Origin: Cephalotus follicularis
Lineage: Eukaryota; Streptophyta; Magnoliopsida; Oxalidales; Cephalotaceae
NCBI GenBank assembly: GCA_001972305.1
Contig: BDDD01000121.1
Location: 223,644 to 287,643, forward strand
Length of the DNA stretch: 64,000 nucleotides
Reading direction: 5' to 3'
Made by a program: the position numbers and the translations under genes. This document shows positions 20,687 through 31,730 of the stretch, piece after piece; positions within the stretch are counted from its first letter, which is position 1; each line of letters starts with the position of its first letter. Below the pieces are notes generated by a model. That model was not told the origin of the DNA. It searched no databases and worked only from the letters and a program-made list of their open reading frames with translations.

Positions 20687-21784
20687 ACCTTGGCAACCCG
20701 TTCAGGTAACCTTGTTTCAAATGAATCTCATGGTGTTATTAATAAGGATCTTGGTTATTTGCTGCAAAGTTATGTAGATTTGTTCAAGGAACCACAAGGA
20801 CTTCCTTCCTAACGAACTCATGACCATCAAATACCCTTGAAAGATGGAAGCCAGCCTGTTGCTGTGAGACCCTACCGCTATCCATATATCAAAAAACAAA
20901 AATTGAGAAGATGATGGCTAATCTATTAAAGTCAGGGGTGATACGGCCTAGTAGCAGCCCTTACTCTTCACCAGTCTTGTTGGTAAAGAAGCAAGATGGC
21001 TCATGGCGAATGTGTGTTGATTATAGAGCCTTGAACTAGTAAACCGTGAAGGACAAATTTCCCATACCAGTGGTTGATGAGTTGTTAGATGAGTTACATG
21101 GAGCATTCTTTTTCACCAAGTTAGAAATGAGGTCTGGATATCACCAAATTCGCATGCACCACAACGACATAGCTAAAACTGCTTTTCGTACACATCAAGG
21201 GCACTACGATTTTTTGGTAATGTCGTTCGGCTTAACAAATGCTCCGTCTACCTTCCAATCCTTAATGAACTCCATTTTCAAAGATCACATTCGAAAGTTT
21301 ATTTTGGTATTCTTTGATGACATTTTGATTTATAGCAAAAGTTGGAATGATCATTTGGAGCACATAGCTATTGTATTTTCCATTTTAAGATCTAACCAAT
21401 TGTTTGTCAAAAAAGAAATATGTTCTTTTGGACAAAGAGAGGTGAAATATTTAGAACATCTCATTAGCAAGGATGGTATAGCTATTGATCAAGAAAAGGC
21501 GGAGGTGATGCTTAAAAGGCCAAAACCAACAACCTTGAAGGCATTGCATGGGTTCTTGGGATTGACCGGCTATTATCGAAAGTTCATCCAATGTTATGGC
21601 AAAATTGTAGTCCCCGTAACCAACATGTTGAAGAAAGATGGATTCAAATGGGACGAACAATCTGAAGCCTCCTTTGAGCAATTGAAGAGTGTCATGACAA
21701 AAGCACCAGTTCTAGCCTTGCCAAATTTTTCGAAACCTTTCATTATCGAGTGTGATGCCTCGGAGCTGGGACTGGATGAGTCTT
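20687..21784 (+). pseudogene. Reverse transcriptase of the Reina-like element
   Basis: Motifs appear in order: [20 protein letters not shown], then two adjacent stops (TAG TAA), KDKFPIPVVDELLDEL, FFTKLEMRSGYHQIR, FLVMSFGLTNAPSTFQSLMN and the catalytic VFFDDILIYS. LEMRSGYH has M where LDLRSGYH is usual, so a catalytic-box aspartate is E here. RNase H begins at PFIIECDASELGL, and the frame breaks near 21770. Confidence 0.88.
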
Positions 21785-21785
21785 A

Positions 21786-22805
21786 ATGCAAGAGAAACGG
21801 CCAAGAGCTTTTTTCAGCCAAGCACTACATGGTAAAAATTTATTTTTATCCACTCATGATAAGGAAATGCTTGCCTTGGTTCTTGCTATGCAAAGATGGA
21901 TGCATTATCTCTTGGGGCAGCAATTCATTGTTAAAACTGATCAAAAGAGCTTAAAGTTCTTATGGGAGCAAAAAATTACAACTCCAGCACAACAAAGATG
22001 GTTGTTGAAATTAATGGGTTATGACTTTGTTATCGAGTACAAGCCAGAAAGAGATAATTTAGTGGTTGACGCACTATCTCGAAAGGAAGTAATGGGTGAA
22101 AATTTTGCGATCTCTACACCAGTGCCACAATGGTTGAATCCAATTCGTGAGGAAGTTGAAGGAAATGCAACCTTGCAAGAGCTTGTCACTAGAGTGCAAC
22201 AAGGTGAAGCTGTAGGTCCTTGGCATTACAAGGATGGAATCTTATTTTTCAATGAGAGAAATTTTTTGTTGGCAGAATCCTCCTTGATTCCTATTATTCT
22301 AAAAGAAATGCATGCAAGCACACATGAAGGCTACCACAAAACTTCCCAAAGAATACGATCTGTATTTTTTTGGAAAGGTATGAGGCAAGATATCAGAGAA
22401 CACATTAAGCAATGTGATGTTTGTCAATGCCAAAATTGGGAGAATACTTCACTAACTAGCTTACTCCAACCTTTTCCTATTCTGACACAAATATGGGCTG
22501 ATGTTTCCATGGATTTTATTGATGGACTTCCACCTTCTAAAGGTAAAACAACAATATTCGTGGTAGTGGATCGATTGTCTAAATTAGCTTATGTTATTCC
22601 CTTGGCTCATCCTTACACTTCATCATCAGTAGCTCAAGTGTTCTTTGATAACATCTTTAAGCTCTATGGGATGTCAAAGACCATAGTTTCTAACAGAGAT
22701 CCAGTATTCACAAGTGCTTTTTGGAAGGAACTATTTTGTTTGCAAGGTACTCATTTCAATTTCTCATCTGCTACCACCCACAAACCGACTGGTAAACTGA
22801 AGTAG
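21786..22805 (+). pseudogene. RNase H and integrase of the Reina-like element
   Basis: Reads STHDKEMLALVLAMQRWMHY and KTDQKSLKFLWEQK (RNase H), then VVDALSRKE. The integrase zinc finger follows as H-X4-H-...-CDVCQC (HEGYHKTSQ and IKQCDVCQCQNW). The core starts WADVSMDFIDGLPPSKGKTT with the first catalytic aspartate, and SNRDPVFTSAFWKELF holds the second. The frame shifts near 22790, just before the expected glutamate region. Confidence 0.88.
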
Positions 22806-22822
22806 TAAATCGCACTGTTGAA

Positions 22823-23551
22823 ATGTATTTGTGGTGTTTCACTAGTGATAAACCAAGGGATTGGGTTAGATGGACTTCATGGGCTGAAAACTGTTACAAT
22901 ACAAGTGTCCACAGTGCCACAAGGAAAACACCTTATGAGATTGTTTATGGCAGGCCACCACCTAGTTTATTGGCTTGTGTTCCAGGTGAAACACAAGTTG
23001 AATCAGTTGATAAAGCGCTTTATGATTGTGACACCATTCTCAAGGAGTTGAGGAATCAGTTACAAGCAGCCCATAATCACATGAAGATATTTTACGACGC
23101 TCATCGGTCCGACAAAAGTTTTGAGGTAGGTGATCTAGTTTATCTTTGCCTACAACCTTATAGGCAAGTCTCAGCATCTCTTAGAAGGAACCTGAAATTA
23201 TCACCAAGATTTTATAGGGCATTTGAGATTATTCAGAAAGTGGGGAATGCTACATACAAACTAAACCTGCCAGTAGAAGTTAGAATCCATCCAGTATTCC
23301 ATGTGTCCTGCTTGAAAAAGAAGATTGGGTCAATTGTACAAGTGCAACCTGAACTTTCACATATGCAAGAAGAAGAGGATTCTATTCTATCTAAACCACA
23401 AGTTGTGCTTGATCGACGAACTAGAAGGCGGCGTGAAGAAATCCTCATTCATTGGCAAGGACTATCTCCATCATATGCAACTTGGGAAGACTTGAAGGAA
23501 ATGAAGGGCCGATTCCCAGATTTTAACCTTGAGGACAAGGTTGCTGTTTAG
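22823..23551 (+). pseudogene. Integrase C-terminus and chromodomain of the Reina-like element
   Basis: Reads RTVEMYLWCFTSDKP and TPYEIVYGRPPPSLLAC. The GPF-like domain follows (VGDLVYLCLQPYRQVS, ATYKLNLPVEVRIHPVFHVS). A terminal chromodomain follows (VVLDRRTRRRREEILIHWQG, then ATWEDL and RFPDFNLEDKV). Chromodomains guide insertion to particular chromatin. The region is open for 243 codons to a TAG at 23549, 11 bases before the 3' LTR. Confidence 0.88.
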
Positions 23552-23561
23552 GAGGAAGGAA

Positions 23562-24179
23562 TGTTATGTTATTATTTTATTATGTTTGAGTTGTTATGCT
23601 TTGAATAATCCACGTGTATATGTGGAACTAGTTATTAAATTAGTGGTCTGTTAGGAGAAATCCTATTCTTTTGGTTGTTGTTATTAAGCCCAAGTCTAGA
23701 GGTGAGTTGGGGTGAAACATGGCTTTCTTTTAGGAGTAGTTGTCATAGTTTGTATTTAAATAAATGCCAAATATGTACTTGGGTCTTATGTAAAAAAATC
23801 TTTTTCAGTCAATGTTAGTTTTGGAGGTTTAGTTTCCCTCGAATGAAACTATTGTCTTTGATTTAGTTATTGTCTTGCTCAATTTACTCTAATCAGTGGA
23901 ACCATAGGGAGGACTAAGAAAAACTCTCTATTGTCTCCAAAAATCCATCAACCTCAAGCTCAAAGGCCAAATACCTAGGGATGGATCTAGGGGGGGACCC
24001 ACAGGGGCCCTGGCCCCCCTAATGATTTTTTTTTTAATTTTTACCTATAAAAAATTAGAAAAAAATATTTATATAGGGAAAAAAATTTTAGGCTCCCAAA
24101 TTATTTAAAATTTTTTCTTTAGCCTCCCCAAACTTTCATGGCTGGATCCGTACCAGATCACTTACTTTAGCACGTAACA
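23562..24179 (+). repeat. 3' LTR of Reina-like element, with insertion
   Basis: Homologous to 18762-19190 outside the inserted segment 23976-24150. It starts tgttatgtta after the purine tract and ends gcacgtaaca. Confidence 0.8.
23976..24150. mobile_element. 175-bp MITE-like insertion in the 3' LTR
   Basis: This segment is absent from the 5' LTR and is flanked by tacc on both sides (23972-23975 and 24151-24154). It starts tagggatggatctagg and ends catggctggatccg, imperfect inverted ends, with a GC-rich ggccctggcccccc near the left and AT-rich DNA in the middle. The superfamily cannot be named. Confidence 0.75.
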
Positions 24180-24340
24180 GGCTGGTTCATTGAATGTGGG
24201 TATTTGGGATTTCATTGTGTGGCTATAGGTTGAAGGTTGCTTTGTGGTTTGGTGGTTGTTGGTTGTGTGCAGTTGACGTGGTAGTGCGGATTGGTATGGA
24301 AAATGACTACGGAATCCAATGGCTTGCTTGGCAATGGGTA
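24180..24340. other. T/G-rich flank between two retrotransposons
   Basis: No coding region. It is rich in ggtt and tgtgg and continues at 30585 on the other side of the Tekay-like insertion, as the duplicated gggta shows. Confidence 0.6.
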
Positions 24341-25645
24341 TGTCACGCCCCCGTTTTCGAGAGAAGGCAACATTAAAGCAGTAAAGACAATTAACACGTA
24401 AAATATAGCTCATGTAAAACCCATAAAATTTAAACTTTAAACCAGTAATCAGTTGCGGAAGCATAAAAATCCATAAGCTGTAAAACCCGTAGCGTGCATC
24501 CCATACTACACGCCACCCAACAAATCCAACATTGTTAATCGCCCGCAAAACGGAGCGTGATCACAGTACAAGATTAAAAACCATCAGTAAACAAAACCAT
24601 AACAACGATACATCAGCCCTTTAACCAAAACCAGGTTTATTACAAAACAGGTGAAAAGCAAAATCAAGAACATAACAGCTTGATCTTCGTCCATGTCAGT
24701 CCAACCGGTCCACTGCATCAATCTGCAGAATAGGGGGTTAGCCTTTGTCCTCACTCGGATAAGTCATAAAAGTAACTCGGGATCAACATGATGCACGTCA
24801 TGATATGAATGCAAAAATGATGTAGTGCAATGGAGACCCTAGTTTATATACATATGAATATATATATATATATATAACAGTACAGTAAAATATCAGTGGG
24901 GCATATATACATTTATGAGATATATGTATGCAACAACAGTACAGTAGTAGCCCGACTAGAGATACATCATCAAGCACAGTAATGTCCGAAAAGGACCAAC
25001 AGGCAGTACGGGATATCCACATAGGACCACAACAGGCAGTATGTGTAGCGCCGCCAACTCCTAGCCCCACGCTACACTCCCACTCCGGTCCCTGCTCCAG
25101 GCAACCGAGCGAGGCAACAGTACAGTGAGTTACCCAGTCATACTCCTGGCCCCTAGGTCAACCCTACCACTAATCGGCGCTGGCAGCATCCACCATGCAG
25201 CTAGTGGCTCAAGCACAAACACATAACAATTCACAGAGCAAACAGTGAATTCAAGCAGTAACAGTACAGTAAACAGGACAGTAGTGATCGTTTAGATCCA
25301 CAACAGGCAGGTTATTTCCAAAATGTTTCAAAAGTGACAACATTTGAAATATTGCATTTTCAGTAGAAAATACGTATAAACAGTTTCAGTAGTGGAAATC
25401 GTTTTCCAAAGATGTTTGAAAATACGATATCAATATTCGTTTGTACTTAAAATAGCAGTTTCAATTCACATATGCATTCCTAAAGTAACAACACATTAGA
25501 AATCACAATTCGAGTACAAACAGTACAAACAGTCAGTAAAACAGTGTATGTGCAATGCATACAAATGCTCAAATGCACTCTAACAGGAATCGGGATCGTT
25601 TCGTATCGTTAGATAAAGAAATCTCCAAACAGTACCCAAAAAACG

Positions 25646-25985
25646 TCGATGTCTATCAAAAGGCGTCGATGTCTTTGTCCATTAACGTCGATGTCCAAGT
25701 CCTCAGTGTCAGCGCGTTCTACTGTCTAAAGACGCCGATGTCCATCATACGCATAGATGCTCAAGGTCTGGAACCTTAGAACGACAGCGTATTGTTCACG
25801 GTGTCGATGCGTTAAGGTGGGAACCTTAGGCGTCGACGTGTGATACGTCCAAATCCAAACAGATGGCCTAAGGCCTCGATGTATTTATATAGACGTCGAT
25901 CCGTTTCACGTCAGTAACCAGGCAAAACCCAAAAGACGTCGATGTTCATCAAAGGCGTCGACGTTTATCGAGTAGCAGTCGTCTT
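25646..25985. repeat. Palindromic word array in the Tekay-like LTR, first cluster
   Basis: Words include aacgtcgatgtct, aggcgtcgatgtctttg, aagacgccgatgtcc, ggcgtcgacgtg and aagacgtcgatgttc, 15-60 bases apart. They are the same words as in the Copia LTR at 14930. Confidence 0.85.
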
Positions 25986-26737
25986 CTTCCTCACGACTTA
26001 ACAAACAGTAGGCATTGCAAACCATGTTCATGCATAATAACAAGTAATCAAGGCAGGAAACCAACATGCAGATACTCATTACATATCTAGCATATCATGG
26101 CATCGATCCAGTGACAAAATCAATTCAATAATCATGCATTTCATACACCCAAAACCATAGACCATGCATGAATATCAATCTCAAGATTTCAGTTATGGCT
26201 TTCCCCTACCTTTTGTCCCAAGTTAGGAACTGGAAAGTCCACATCTTTACGTTCCAAACTGGTCACAGCAGCCTCTAGGTCCTTCCCGTTGCTGCAAGTC
26301 ACCAGCTCCAAGCTCCAAGCCCCAACCAAGCTCAACAATGGTGGAAATGTTTTCTCTCCTTAACTCTCTGTTTCCTTACACAGGTGTCTCAGCCGAACCA
26401 GGGATGAAGAGAGGAGGTGTTTTATGCAGGTCGAACATCTCTCTTCCCTCTCTGGCCCATTGCATGCATCTCACAGTTCCATTTTCCCATTTTCTCTCTT
26501 TCTCAGTTCTGTCCCGTTTCTTTTGCAGGAGCAGACGTTGAAGGTGGCACCACAGCCTACATGCACACCCAAGTGTCATGCCCTTCCTCCAATTCTGGCA
26601 CCTGCATGCCTGGTAGCAGCCAGCATGCATAACATGTATCAATCATGCCCCAAGGCACCTGAGAAACGCTCTAAAAAGATTCCTCTTTGCACGTTGTTTT
26701 TCAGCAGAGTAACGTGCCTGGCATTCGAAGTTAACAC

Positions 26738-26886
26738 GTCGACGTCTTTCCAAAGACGTCGATGTCTTTCACCATTTTACACGAGGACATCGATGTCTTC
26801 GTATGCATCGATGTGCATGTGCATGCAGCTACGTGCGCCCTTTTGCCTCAAGGACGTTGACGTGATCCCAAAGGCGTCGGCGCGTT
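26738..26886. repeat. Palindromic word array in the Tekay-like LTR, second cluster
   Basis: Contains acgtcgacgtctttcc, aaagacgtcgatgtcttt, gacatcgatgtcttcg and aaggcgtcggcgcg. The matching 5' LTR remnant at 30252-30415 has cgtcgacg where this copy has cgttgacg or cgtcggcg, so words are decaying at CpG. Confidence 0.85.
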
Positions 26887-27114
26887 TCCCCCAGAACAGC
26901 ATCGTTTTAGCCTTTTAAACATTCTTTTAGCATATAACTCTAAAATTCAACATTATAGGAATTTTGGGAAAACATCACCAAATTCGGAAAGTCCATCATT
27001 TTATTAATTTCACAAATAAAGTACAAGTACATTGTGAATTTACATTACATGAAAGTCTCGGGCGTTACATCCACCCCCCCTTCAAGGAATTTCGTCCTCG
27101 AAATTAAAACAAAT

Positions 27115-27615
27115 CTAGAACAAGTGCGGGAAACGTTCTCGGATATCCTCCTCACGCTCCCAAGTTACCTCGTCAGGTTTGTGAAACTGCTATTGAACAT
27201 TGACCATGGAGATGGTTCGGTTCCTCAAGATCTGCGTCTTCCAATCAAGAATCCGCACAGGCAACTCTTCACAAGATAGGTCATCTCGCACCGGAACAGT
27301 ATCATGATCTAGGACATATGATGGGTCTGGGATATATCTCCTCAGCATAGATACATGGAAGACGTCGTGCACGTTTGACAGTGCAGGAGGTAAGGCAAGC
27401 TGGTAGGCTACCTCCCCAACTCTCTCCAAAATCTAGAAGGGTCCGATGTAGCGTGGCGCTAACTTGCCATTCTTCCCGAATCTTTGTACCCCCTTCCACG
27501 GAGATACTTTCAAAAACACATGATCCCCAACACTGAAGGTCAGAGGCCTCCTCTTCACACTGGCAGTGTAGCTCTTCTGTCGACTCTGTGCAACAAACAA
27601 CTTCTTTTTTATCAT
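27115..27615 (-). pseudogene. Integrase C-terminal and chromodomain-like end of the Tekay-like pol
   Basis: Same frame as the rest of pol. Reads SYTASVKRRPLTFSVGDHVF and KNGKLAPRYIGPF, a TAG, ILERVGEVAYQLALPPALSN, VHDVFHVSMLRRYIPDPS, then VRILDWKTQILRNRTISMVN. After another TAG it reads KPDEVTWEREEDIRERFP and a final TAG at 27115. Tekay-type elements end in a divergent chromodomain-like (CR) fold, and the late WEREEDIRERFP fits it. Confidence 0.85.
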
Positions 27616-28680
27616 CCTAATCTTCTATGAAGTTTCCTCCACTAATTCAGTCCCGAGTAAAGGTCGCTCCCCGACCTCATCCCAACACACAGGAGATCTG
27701 CACTTCCTCCCATACAGTGCCTCAAACGGTGCCATGCCGATACTGGAGTGATAGCTGTTATTGTAAGAAAACTCTATCAAAGGAATGTGATCCTCCCAAG
27801 TACCAGCAAAATCAATAATGCACGCTCGTAGTATATCCTCCAAGGTCTGGATGGTACGCTCAGACTGCCCATCGATCTGAGGGTGGAAGGCAGTACTCAG
27901 GTTCATCTTCATCCCGAAAGTTGTCTGAAATCTCTTCAAGAAGTTGGAAGTGAAGATGGCATCTCTGTCGCATACGATACTGACTGGAACACCGTGTAAT
28001 CTCACTATCTCCTTCACATACAAACGAGCTAGCTTGCTCGCAGAATCAGTAACATGTGTAGGCAGAAAGGGCGCCGATTTGGTGAGCCTGTCCACGACAA
28101 CCCACACGGCATTATGACGGTTCCGAGTCAGAGGAAAACCTGAAACAAAATCCATCGTAACATGTTCCCACTTCCACTCTGGAATTGGCAAAGGTTGCAG
28201 CAAACCTGCCGGTCTCTGGTGCTCGGCCTTAACTGTCTTGCAAGTCAAACACCTTGCCACATACTCAGCGATCTCCCGCTTCATGCCGGGCCACCAATAA
28301 CACTTCTTCATGTCTTGATACATTTTAGTGCTACCACGATGAATACTGTACAGAGATTTATGAGCCCCGCGAAGTAGCTCATCCTTCAATCGTGGTTCAT
28401 TCGGAAGGCACACGCGTCCCCGATATCTCAGAATACCATCAGCATGCATTCAAAAATCAGATCCGGAGTCCAGGTTCTCTCGGATCCACTGCAACTCCAG
28501 ATCGTACGGTTGTGCATCCCTGATGTGATCCAGTAACACAGGCTGTACTCGCATATCGGCTAGAAAGATCCCCGGTGATTGATTAAACGGAGACCATTCT
28601 TGGAAGTCTTCCAGCATCTTCCATTGCGACACCATCGTACTGGCAAGCATAGCCTTGCGGCTCAAGGTATCAGCGACCAC
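27616..28680 (-). pseudogene. Integrase of the Tekay-like pol
   Basis: Starts after VVADTLSRK. The zinc finger has HKSLYSIHRGSTKMYQDMKK and CLTCKTVKAEH. The core has MDFVSGFPLTRNRHNAVWVV, VDRLTKSAPFLPTHV, VCDRDAIFTSNFLKRF and HPQIDGQSERTIQTLEDILR, so all three catalytic acidic residues (D, D, E) are present. An in-frame TGA splits it at 28447-28449, probably CGA to TGA, since family members read an arginine before MHADGILRY. Confidence 0.9.
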
Positions 28681-28689
28681 ATTCGCTTT

Positions 28690-29526
28690 CCCCGGGTGAT
28701 ACTGGACACTGCAATCATAATCATTGAAGAATTATACCCACCTACGCTGTCTCATGTTCAGTGTGTCCTGACAAAACAGGTGCCTCAAACTCTTGTGATC
28801 GGTAAAGATCTCGAACTGCGCCCCATAAAAATAGTGCCTCCACTTCTGAAGGGCAAAGATAATAGCTGCAAGCTCAAGGTCATGAGTCGGGTAGTTTTCT
28901 TCATACGGTTTTAGCTTCCTTGAGGCATATGCAATCACTCTGCCTCACTGCATCAATACACAGCCCAAACCCTTACCTGATGAATCACTATACACTGTAA
29001 AGCCTTCATTACCATCAGGTAATACCAAAACAGGAGCAGAAACCAACCGGTCCTTCAGTTCACGAAAACTAGCCTCATAGTCTTCGTCCCAGATAAAAGG
29101 AGTCTTCTTCTGGGTCAGTCTGGTCAAGGGCTCGGCTATCGGCGAAAGGTTCTGGATGAACCTCCGGTAATATCCCGCCAAACCAAGGAAACTGCGCACC
29201 TCCGTCACATTCTTCGGTTTCGGTCAGTCTTGTACCACTTCAGTCTTTGACGGATCCACCGTCAAGCCTTCTCCAGATACAATGTGACCGAGAAAGATCA
29301 CATGATCAAGCCAGAACTCACACTTGCCGTACTTGGCGTACAACCGCTGCTCTCTGAGGACTTGCAATACTAGTGTCAGATGATGAGTGTGCTCCTCCTC
29401 ACTCCTCGAATATACCAGTATATCATCAATAAATACCACGACAAACTGGTCCAGGTATGGTCGGAATACGTCATTCATCAATGACATAAAAGCTGTCGGT
29501 GCATTGGTAACACCGAACGGCATCAC
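28690..29526 (-). pseudogene. Reverse transcriptase C-terminal half and RNase H of the Tekay-like pol
   Basis: Reads [20 protein letters not shown], the catalytic [18 protein letters not shown] and [24 protein letters not shown] follows where family members have Trp, then FLGLAGYYRRFIQNLSPI. RNase H follows (FTVYSDSSGKGLGCVLMQ, a [23 protein letters not shown] and [11 protein letters not shown]), then a TAA after RRWV. The breaks at 29221, 28942 and 28729 are all in-frame stops with no frame change. Confidence 0.9.
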
Positions 29527-30252
29527 CAGGAACTCGTAATGACCATACCGTGTTCGGAAGGCAGTCTTCTCAATGTCCCCTTACCTTACTCTCAGTTGGT
29601 GATATCCTGACCTCAAGTCGAGCTTGGAAAACACCCTCGATCCTTGCAACTGATCAAACAAATCCTCGATGTGGGGTAAAACATACTTGTTCTTGATAGT
29701 CGCCTTGTTCAACATTCTGTAGTCGATGCAGAGCCTCATAGACCCATCCTTCTTCTTGACAAACAATACAGGTGCACCCCACGGAGAAACACTGGGTCTC
29801 ACAAAACCCTTGTCAATCAAGTCTTGTAACTGTAGCTTGAGCTCTCGCAACTCAGCAGGAGTCATCCGATAGGGTGATTTAGAGATAGCAGCCGTTCCTG
29901 GAACAAGATCAATAACAAACTCCATACTCCTCTTCGGTGGTAAGGATCCCAAGTCATCAGGGAACACATCCGGAAACTCGCACACACCTGGAATTTCCTC
30001 CAAACTCAAGCCTTTCTCCTTCCTACGATCAATCACATACGCCAGGTATCCCTCGCATCCTTTCTCCAGGTATCTCGATGCTCGAATAAAAGATATGATC
30101 GGTGTCGAGAATCCCTTGTCTCCCTTGAACTGAAAAGTCGTTCCATCGGGCAGACAAAAATCCACAGTCTTATGGTAGCAATCCATACGAGCACGGTGTG
30201 CCGATAGCCAATCCATTCCCAATATAACGTGCCTGGCATTCGAAGTTAACAC
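29527..30252 (-). pseudogene. Protease end and reverse transcriptase N-terminal half of the Tekay-like pol
   Basis: Begins at the deletion junction with [20 protein letters not shown] (protease C-terminal end), so the catalytic aspartate lies in the deleted part. Then [16 protein letters not shown] and [20 protein letters not shown] follow. Reverse transcriptase motifs are [39 protein letters not shown] and [16 protein letters not shown], then a TAA. The frame is uninterrupted for 223 codons. Confidence 0.9.
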
Positions 30253-30584
30253 GTCGACGTCTTTCCAAAGACGTCGATGTCTTTCACCATTTTACACGAG
30301 GACGTCGATGTCTTCGTATGCATCGATGTGCATGTGCATGCAGCTACATGCGCCCTTTTACCTCAAGGACGTCGACGTGATCCCAAAGGCGTCGACGCGT
30401 TTCCCCCAGAACAGCGTCGTTTTAGCCTTTTAAACATTCTTTTAGCATATAACTCTAAAATTCAACATTATAGGAATTTTGAGAAAATATCACCAAATTC
30501 GGAAAGTCCATCATTTTATTAGTTTCATAAATAAAGTACAAGTACATTGTGAATTTACATTACATGAAAATCTCGGGCGTTACA
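30229..30584 (-). repeat. 5' LTR remnant (356 bp) of the Tekay-like element
   Basis: Aligns with 26711-27069 from aacgtgcctgg to gggcgttaca. It abuts protease sequence at about 30228. The short shared aacgt at the junction suggests microhomology-mediated deletion. It carries the cleaner version of the word array (30252-30415). Confidence 0.85.
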
Positions 30585-30999
30585 GGGTATGGCACTGGTC
30601 GGTGGAGGTTTGATTTCGACAGTGCTTTGTGACTTGAAAGTTGAATTGGTTGCTGGTTTGCAGGTTGTGTAATGGTGGTTTTGGAGTGTGGCTTAGAGTG
30701 GTGATTGTTATGAGGCTCGAGCATTATGGCTATGTAGGTGGAGGCATGGGAATTGGTGGTTACTGATGGATGTGTTTACTTGTGATTTGCAGGTTTAGGG
30801 GTTTGGGGCTGTTGATTTTGTTGATTCTGTCTTTTTTTATTTATTATTGTTGACTATTGTTGTTGTCGTTTTGGTTGATGATGATGGTTATTTCAGTTAG
30901 TATGCGATTTTAGTGGTGTTGATTGTGAAAAGAGAAACAAACACAATAAAAATGTTAGAACAATTGTAAAAGGAAGAAAAAATAAAAATAAGTAAATGT
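30585..30999. other. T/G-rich then AT-rich DNA, no gene seen
   Basis: Continues the T/G-rich locus interrupted at 24340. No supported ORF. Confidence 0.55.
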
Positions 31000-31252
31000 T
31001 GTAAATAGTGATAATTATTATTTTATTAAAAATAAACAAAAATAAATAAAATATTATAAATATTATAAATATCGATTCGAATTATTATTTTATCGATTCG
31101 AATTATTATTTCTTTAATTATTATTTTATTTTATCAGTTATTTTTCTTCTTTTAAATATTATTTGAAAATGAATATTAAGATAATTTATAATAAGACAAT
31201 CTCTCATTTTATTTTATTCTTTCTTAAATTTTTTAATTTAAATTAGTTTTTC
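31000..31252 (+). repeat. 5' LTR of the old Copia element
   Basis: About 253 bp. Landmarks shared with 39414-39544 plus 47765-47835 include tttttcttcttttaaata, cataataag or tataataag, and atctctcattYtattttaYtct. The right end is uncertain because a (ca)n and cgcgcg tract follows and no primer site is visible. Confidence 0.65.
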
Positions 31253-31730
31253 ACACACGTGCGCGCGCGCACACACACACATATATTGTTATCTTTATGT
31301 ACATATATATAATAATAAAGATTGACCGTTCCACCAATTTGATTGGAATACTGTTTATGTGTAGAAACGTGTATATATATATATATATATAATAAAGTTC
31401 CGTGGTTCCATCATTTATGCGGATTACCGACGACGTATGAAAACGTATGTCTCCATCATTATTTTAGTAAATTACTTGTCTATGCGGATCACCGCATACA
31501 TAGTGTGAAACTTTTTGTGATTTACTATTCTTGAGCTACCATTTGTCTATCGGAATGATATGAGGCTTAGTGAGAACCTATATGTTTAATATCTAACGAT
31601 ATCACCTCATGATGTATAGGTGAGAACTCGTTTGCTGTTTTATATATTTACATTATTTGCTTTATGATCAATTTTATTTATTGTAATTATCCAATATTTG
31701 GTCCAATTAATAATGTAAGTAAGAATATTA
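31253..31730. other. Leader region of the old Copia element, no gene
   Basis: Contains cacacacgtgcgcgcgcgc, a (ta)n run at 31372-31390 and AT-rich DNA. No ORF. Confidence 0.5.

Larger units (their letters stand above)
18762..24179 (+). mobile_element. Reina-like chromovirus (Ty3/Gypsy), degenerate
   Basis: A left LTR (18762-19190, about 429 bp) is followed by the initiator-tRNA-type primer site ttggtatcagag at 19193. gag, protease, reverse transcriptase, RNase H, integrase and a C-terminal chromodomain follow in order. A purine tract taggaggaaggaa precedes the right LTR (23562-24179, enlarged by a 175-bp insertion). The compact 5.4-kb size, short LTRs and terminal chromodomain suggest the Reina clade. 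No clean 5-bp duplication is seen (gggat against ggctg). The LTRs differ at many sites and pol has several frameshifts, so the copy is old. Confidence 0.85.
24341..27069 (-). repeat. 3' LTR (2729 bp) of the Tekay-like element
   Basis: Bounded by tgtcacgcccc at 24341 and gggcgttaca ending 27069. The minus-strand purine tract ttgaaggggggtgga lies just outside. The stretch 26711-27069 matches the 5' LTR remnant at about 97%, nearly all transitions. It holds two arrays of gacgtcgatgtc words (25646-25985 and 26738-26886), a (ta)n run at 24858 and no coding region. Confidence 0.88.
24341..30584 (-). mobile_element. Tekay/Del-like chromovirus, 5'-truncated internally, minus strand
   Basis: Flanked by the duplication gggta (24336-24340 and 30585-30589). 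On the minus strand it starts tgtaacgcccgaga (30584) and ends ggggcgtgaca (24341). The 3' LTR is complete (24341-27069). Only 356 bp of the 5' LTR remain (30229-30584), joined directly to the protease region. The rest of the 5' LTR, the primer site and gag were lost after insertion, because the duplication is intact. The pol type, long LTRs and C-terminal chromodomain-like tail indicate the Tekay (Del) clade. Confidence 0.88.

Noticed and set aside
18757-24184. TSD for the Reina-like element (gggat against ggctg)
   Set aside because: Only two of five positions agree, so I do not claim a duplication.
24341-30584. Two separate elements (LTR block and pol block)
   Set aside because: The shared GGGTA duplication, the PPT at 27070 and the LTR remnant at 30229-30584 show one minus-strand element.
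31253-31290. Z-DNA-prone (ca)n(cg)n tract as a functional signal
   Set aside because: Ordinary microsatellite next to a decayed LTR; nothing else supports a role.
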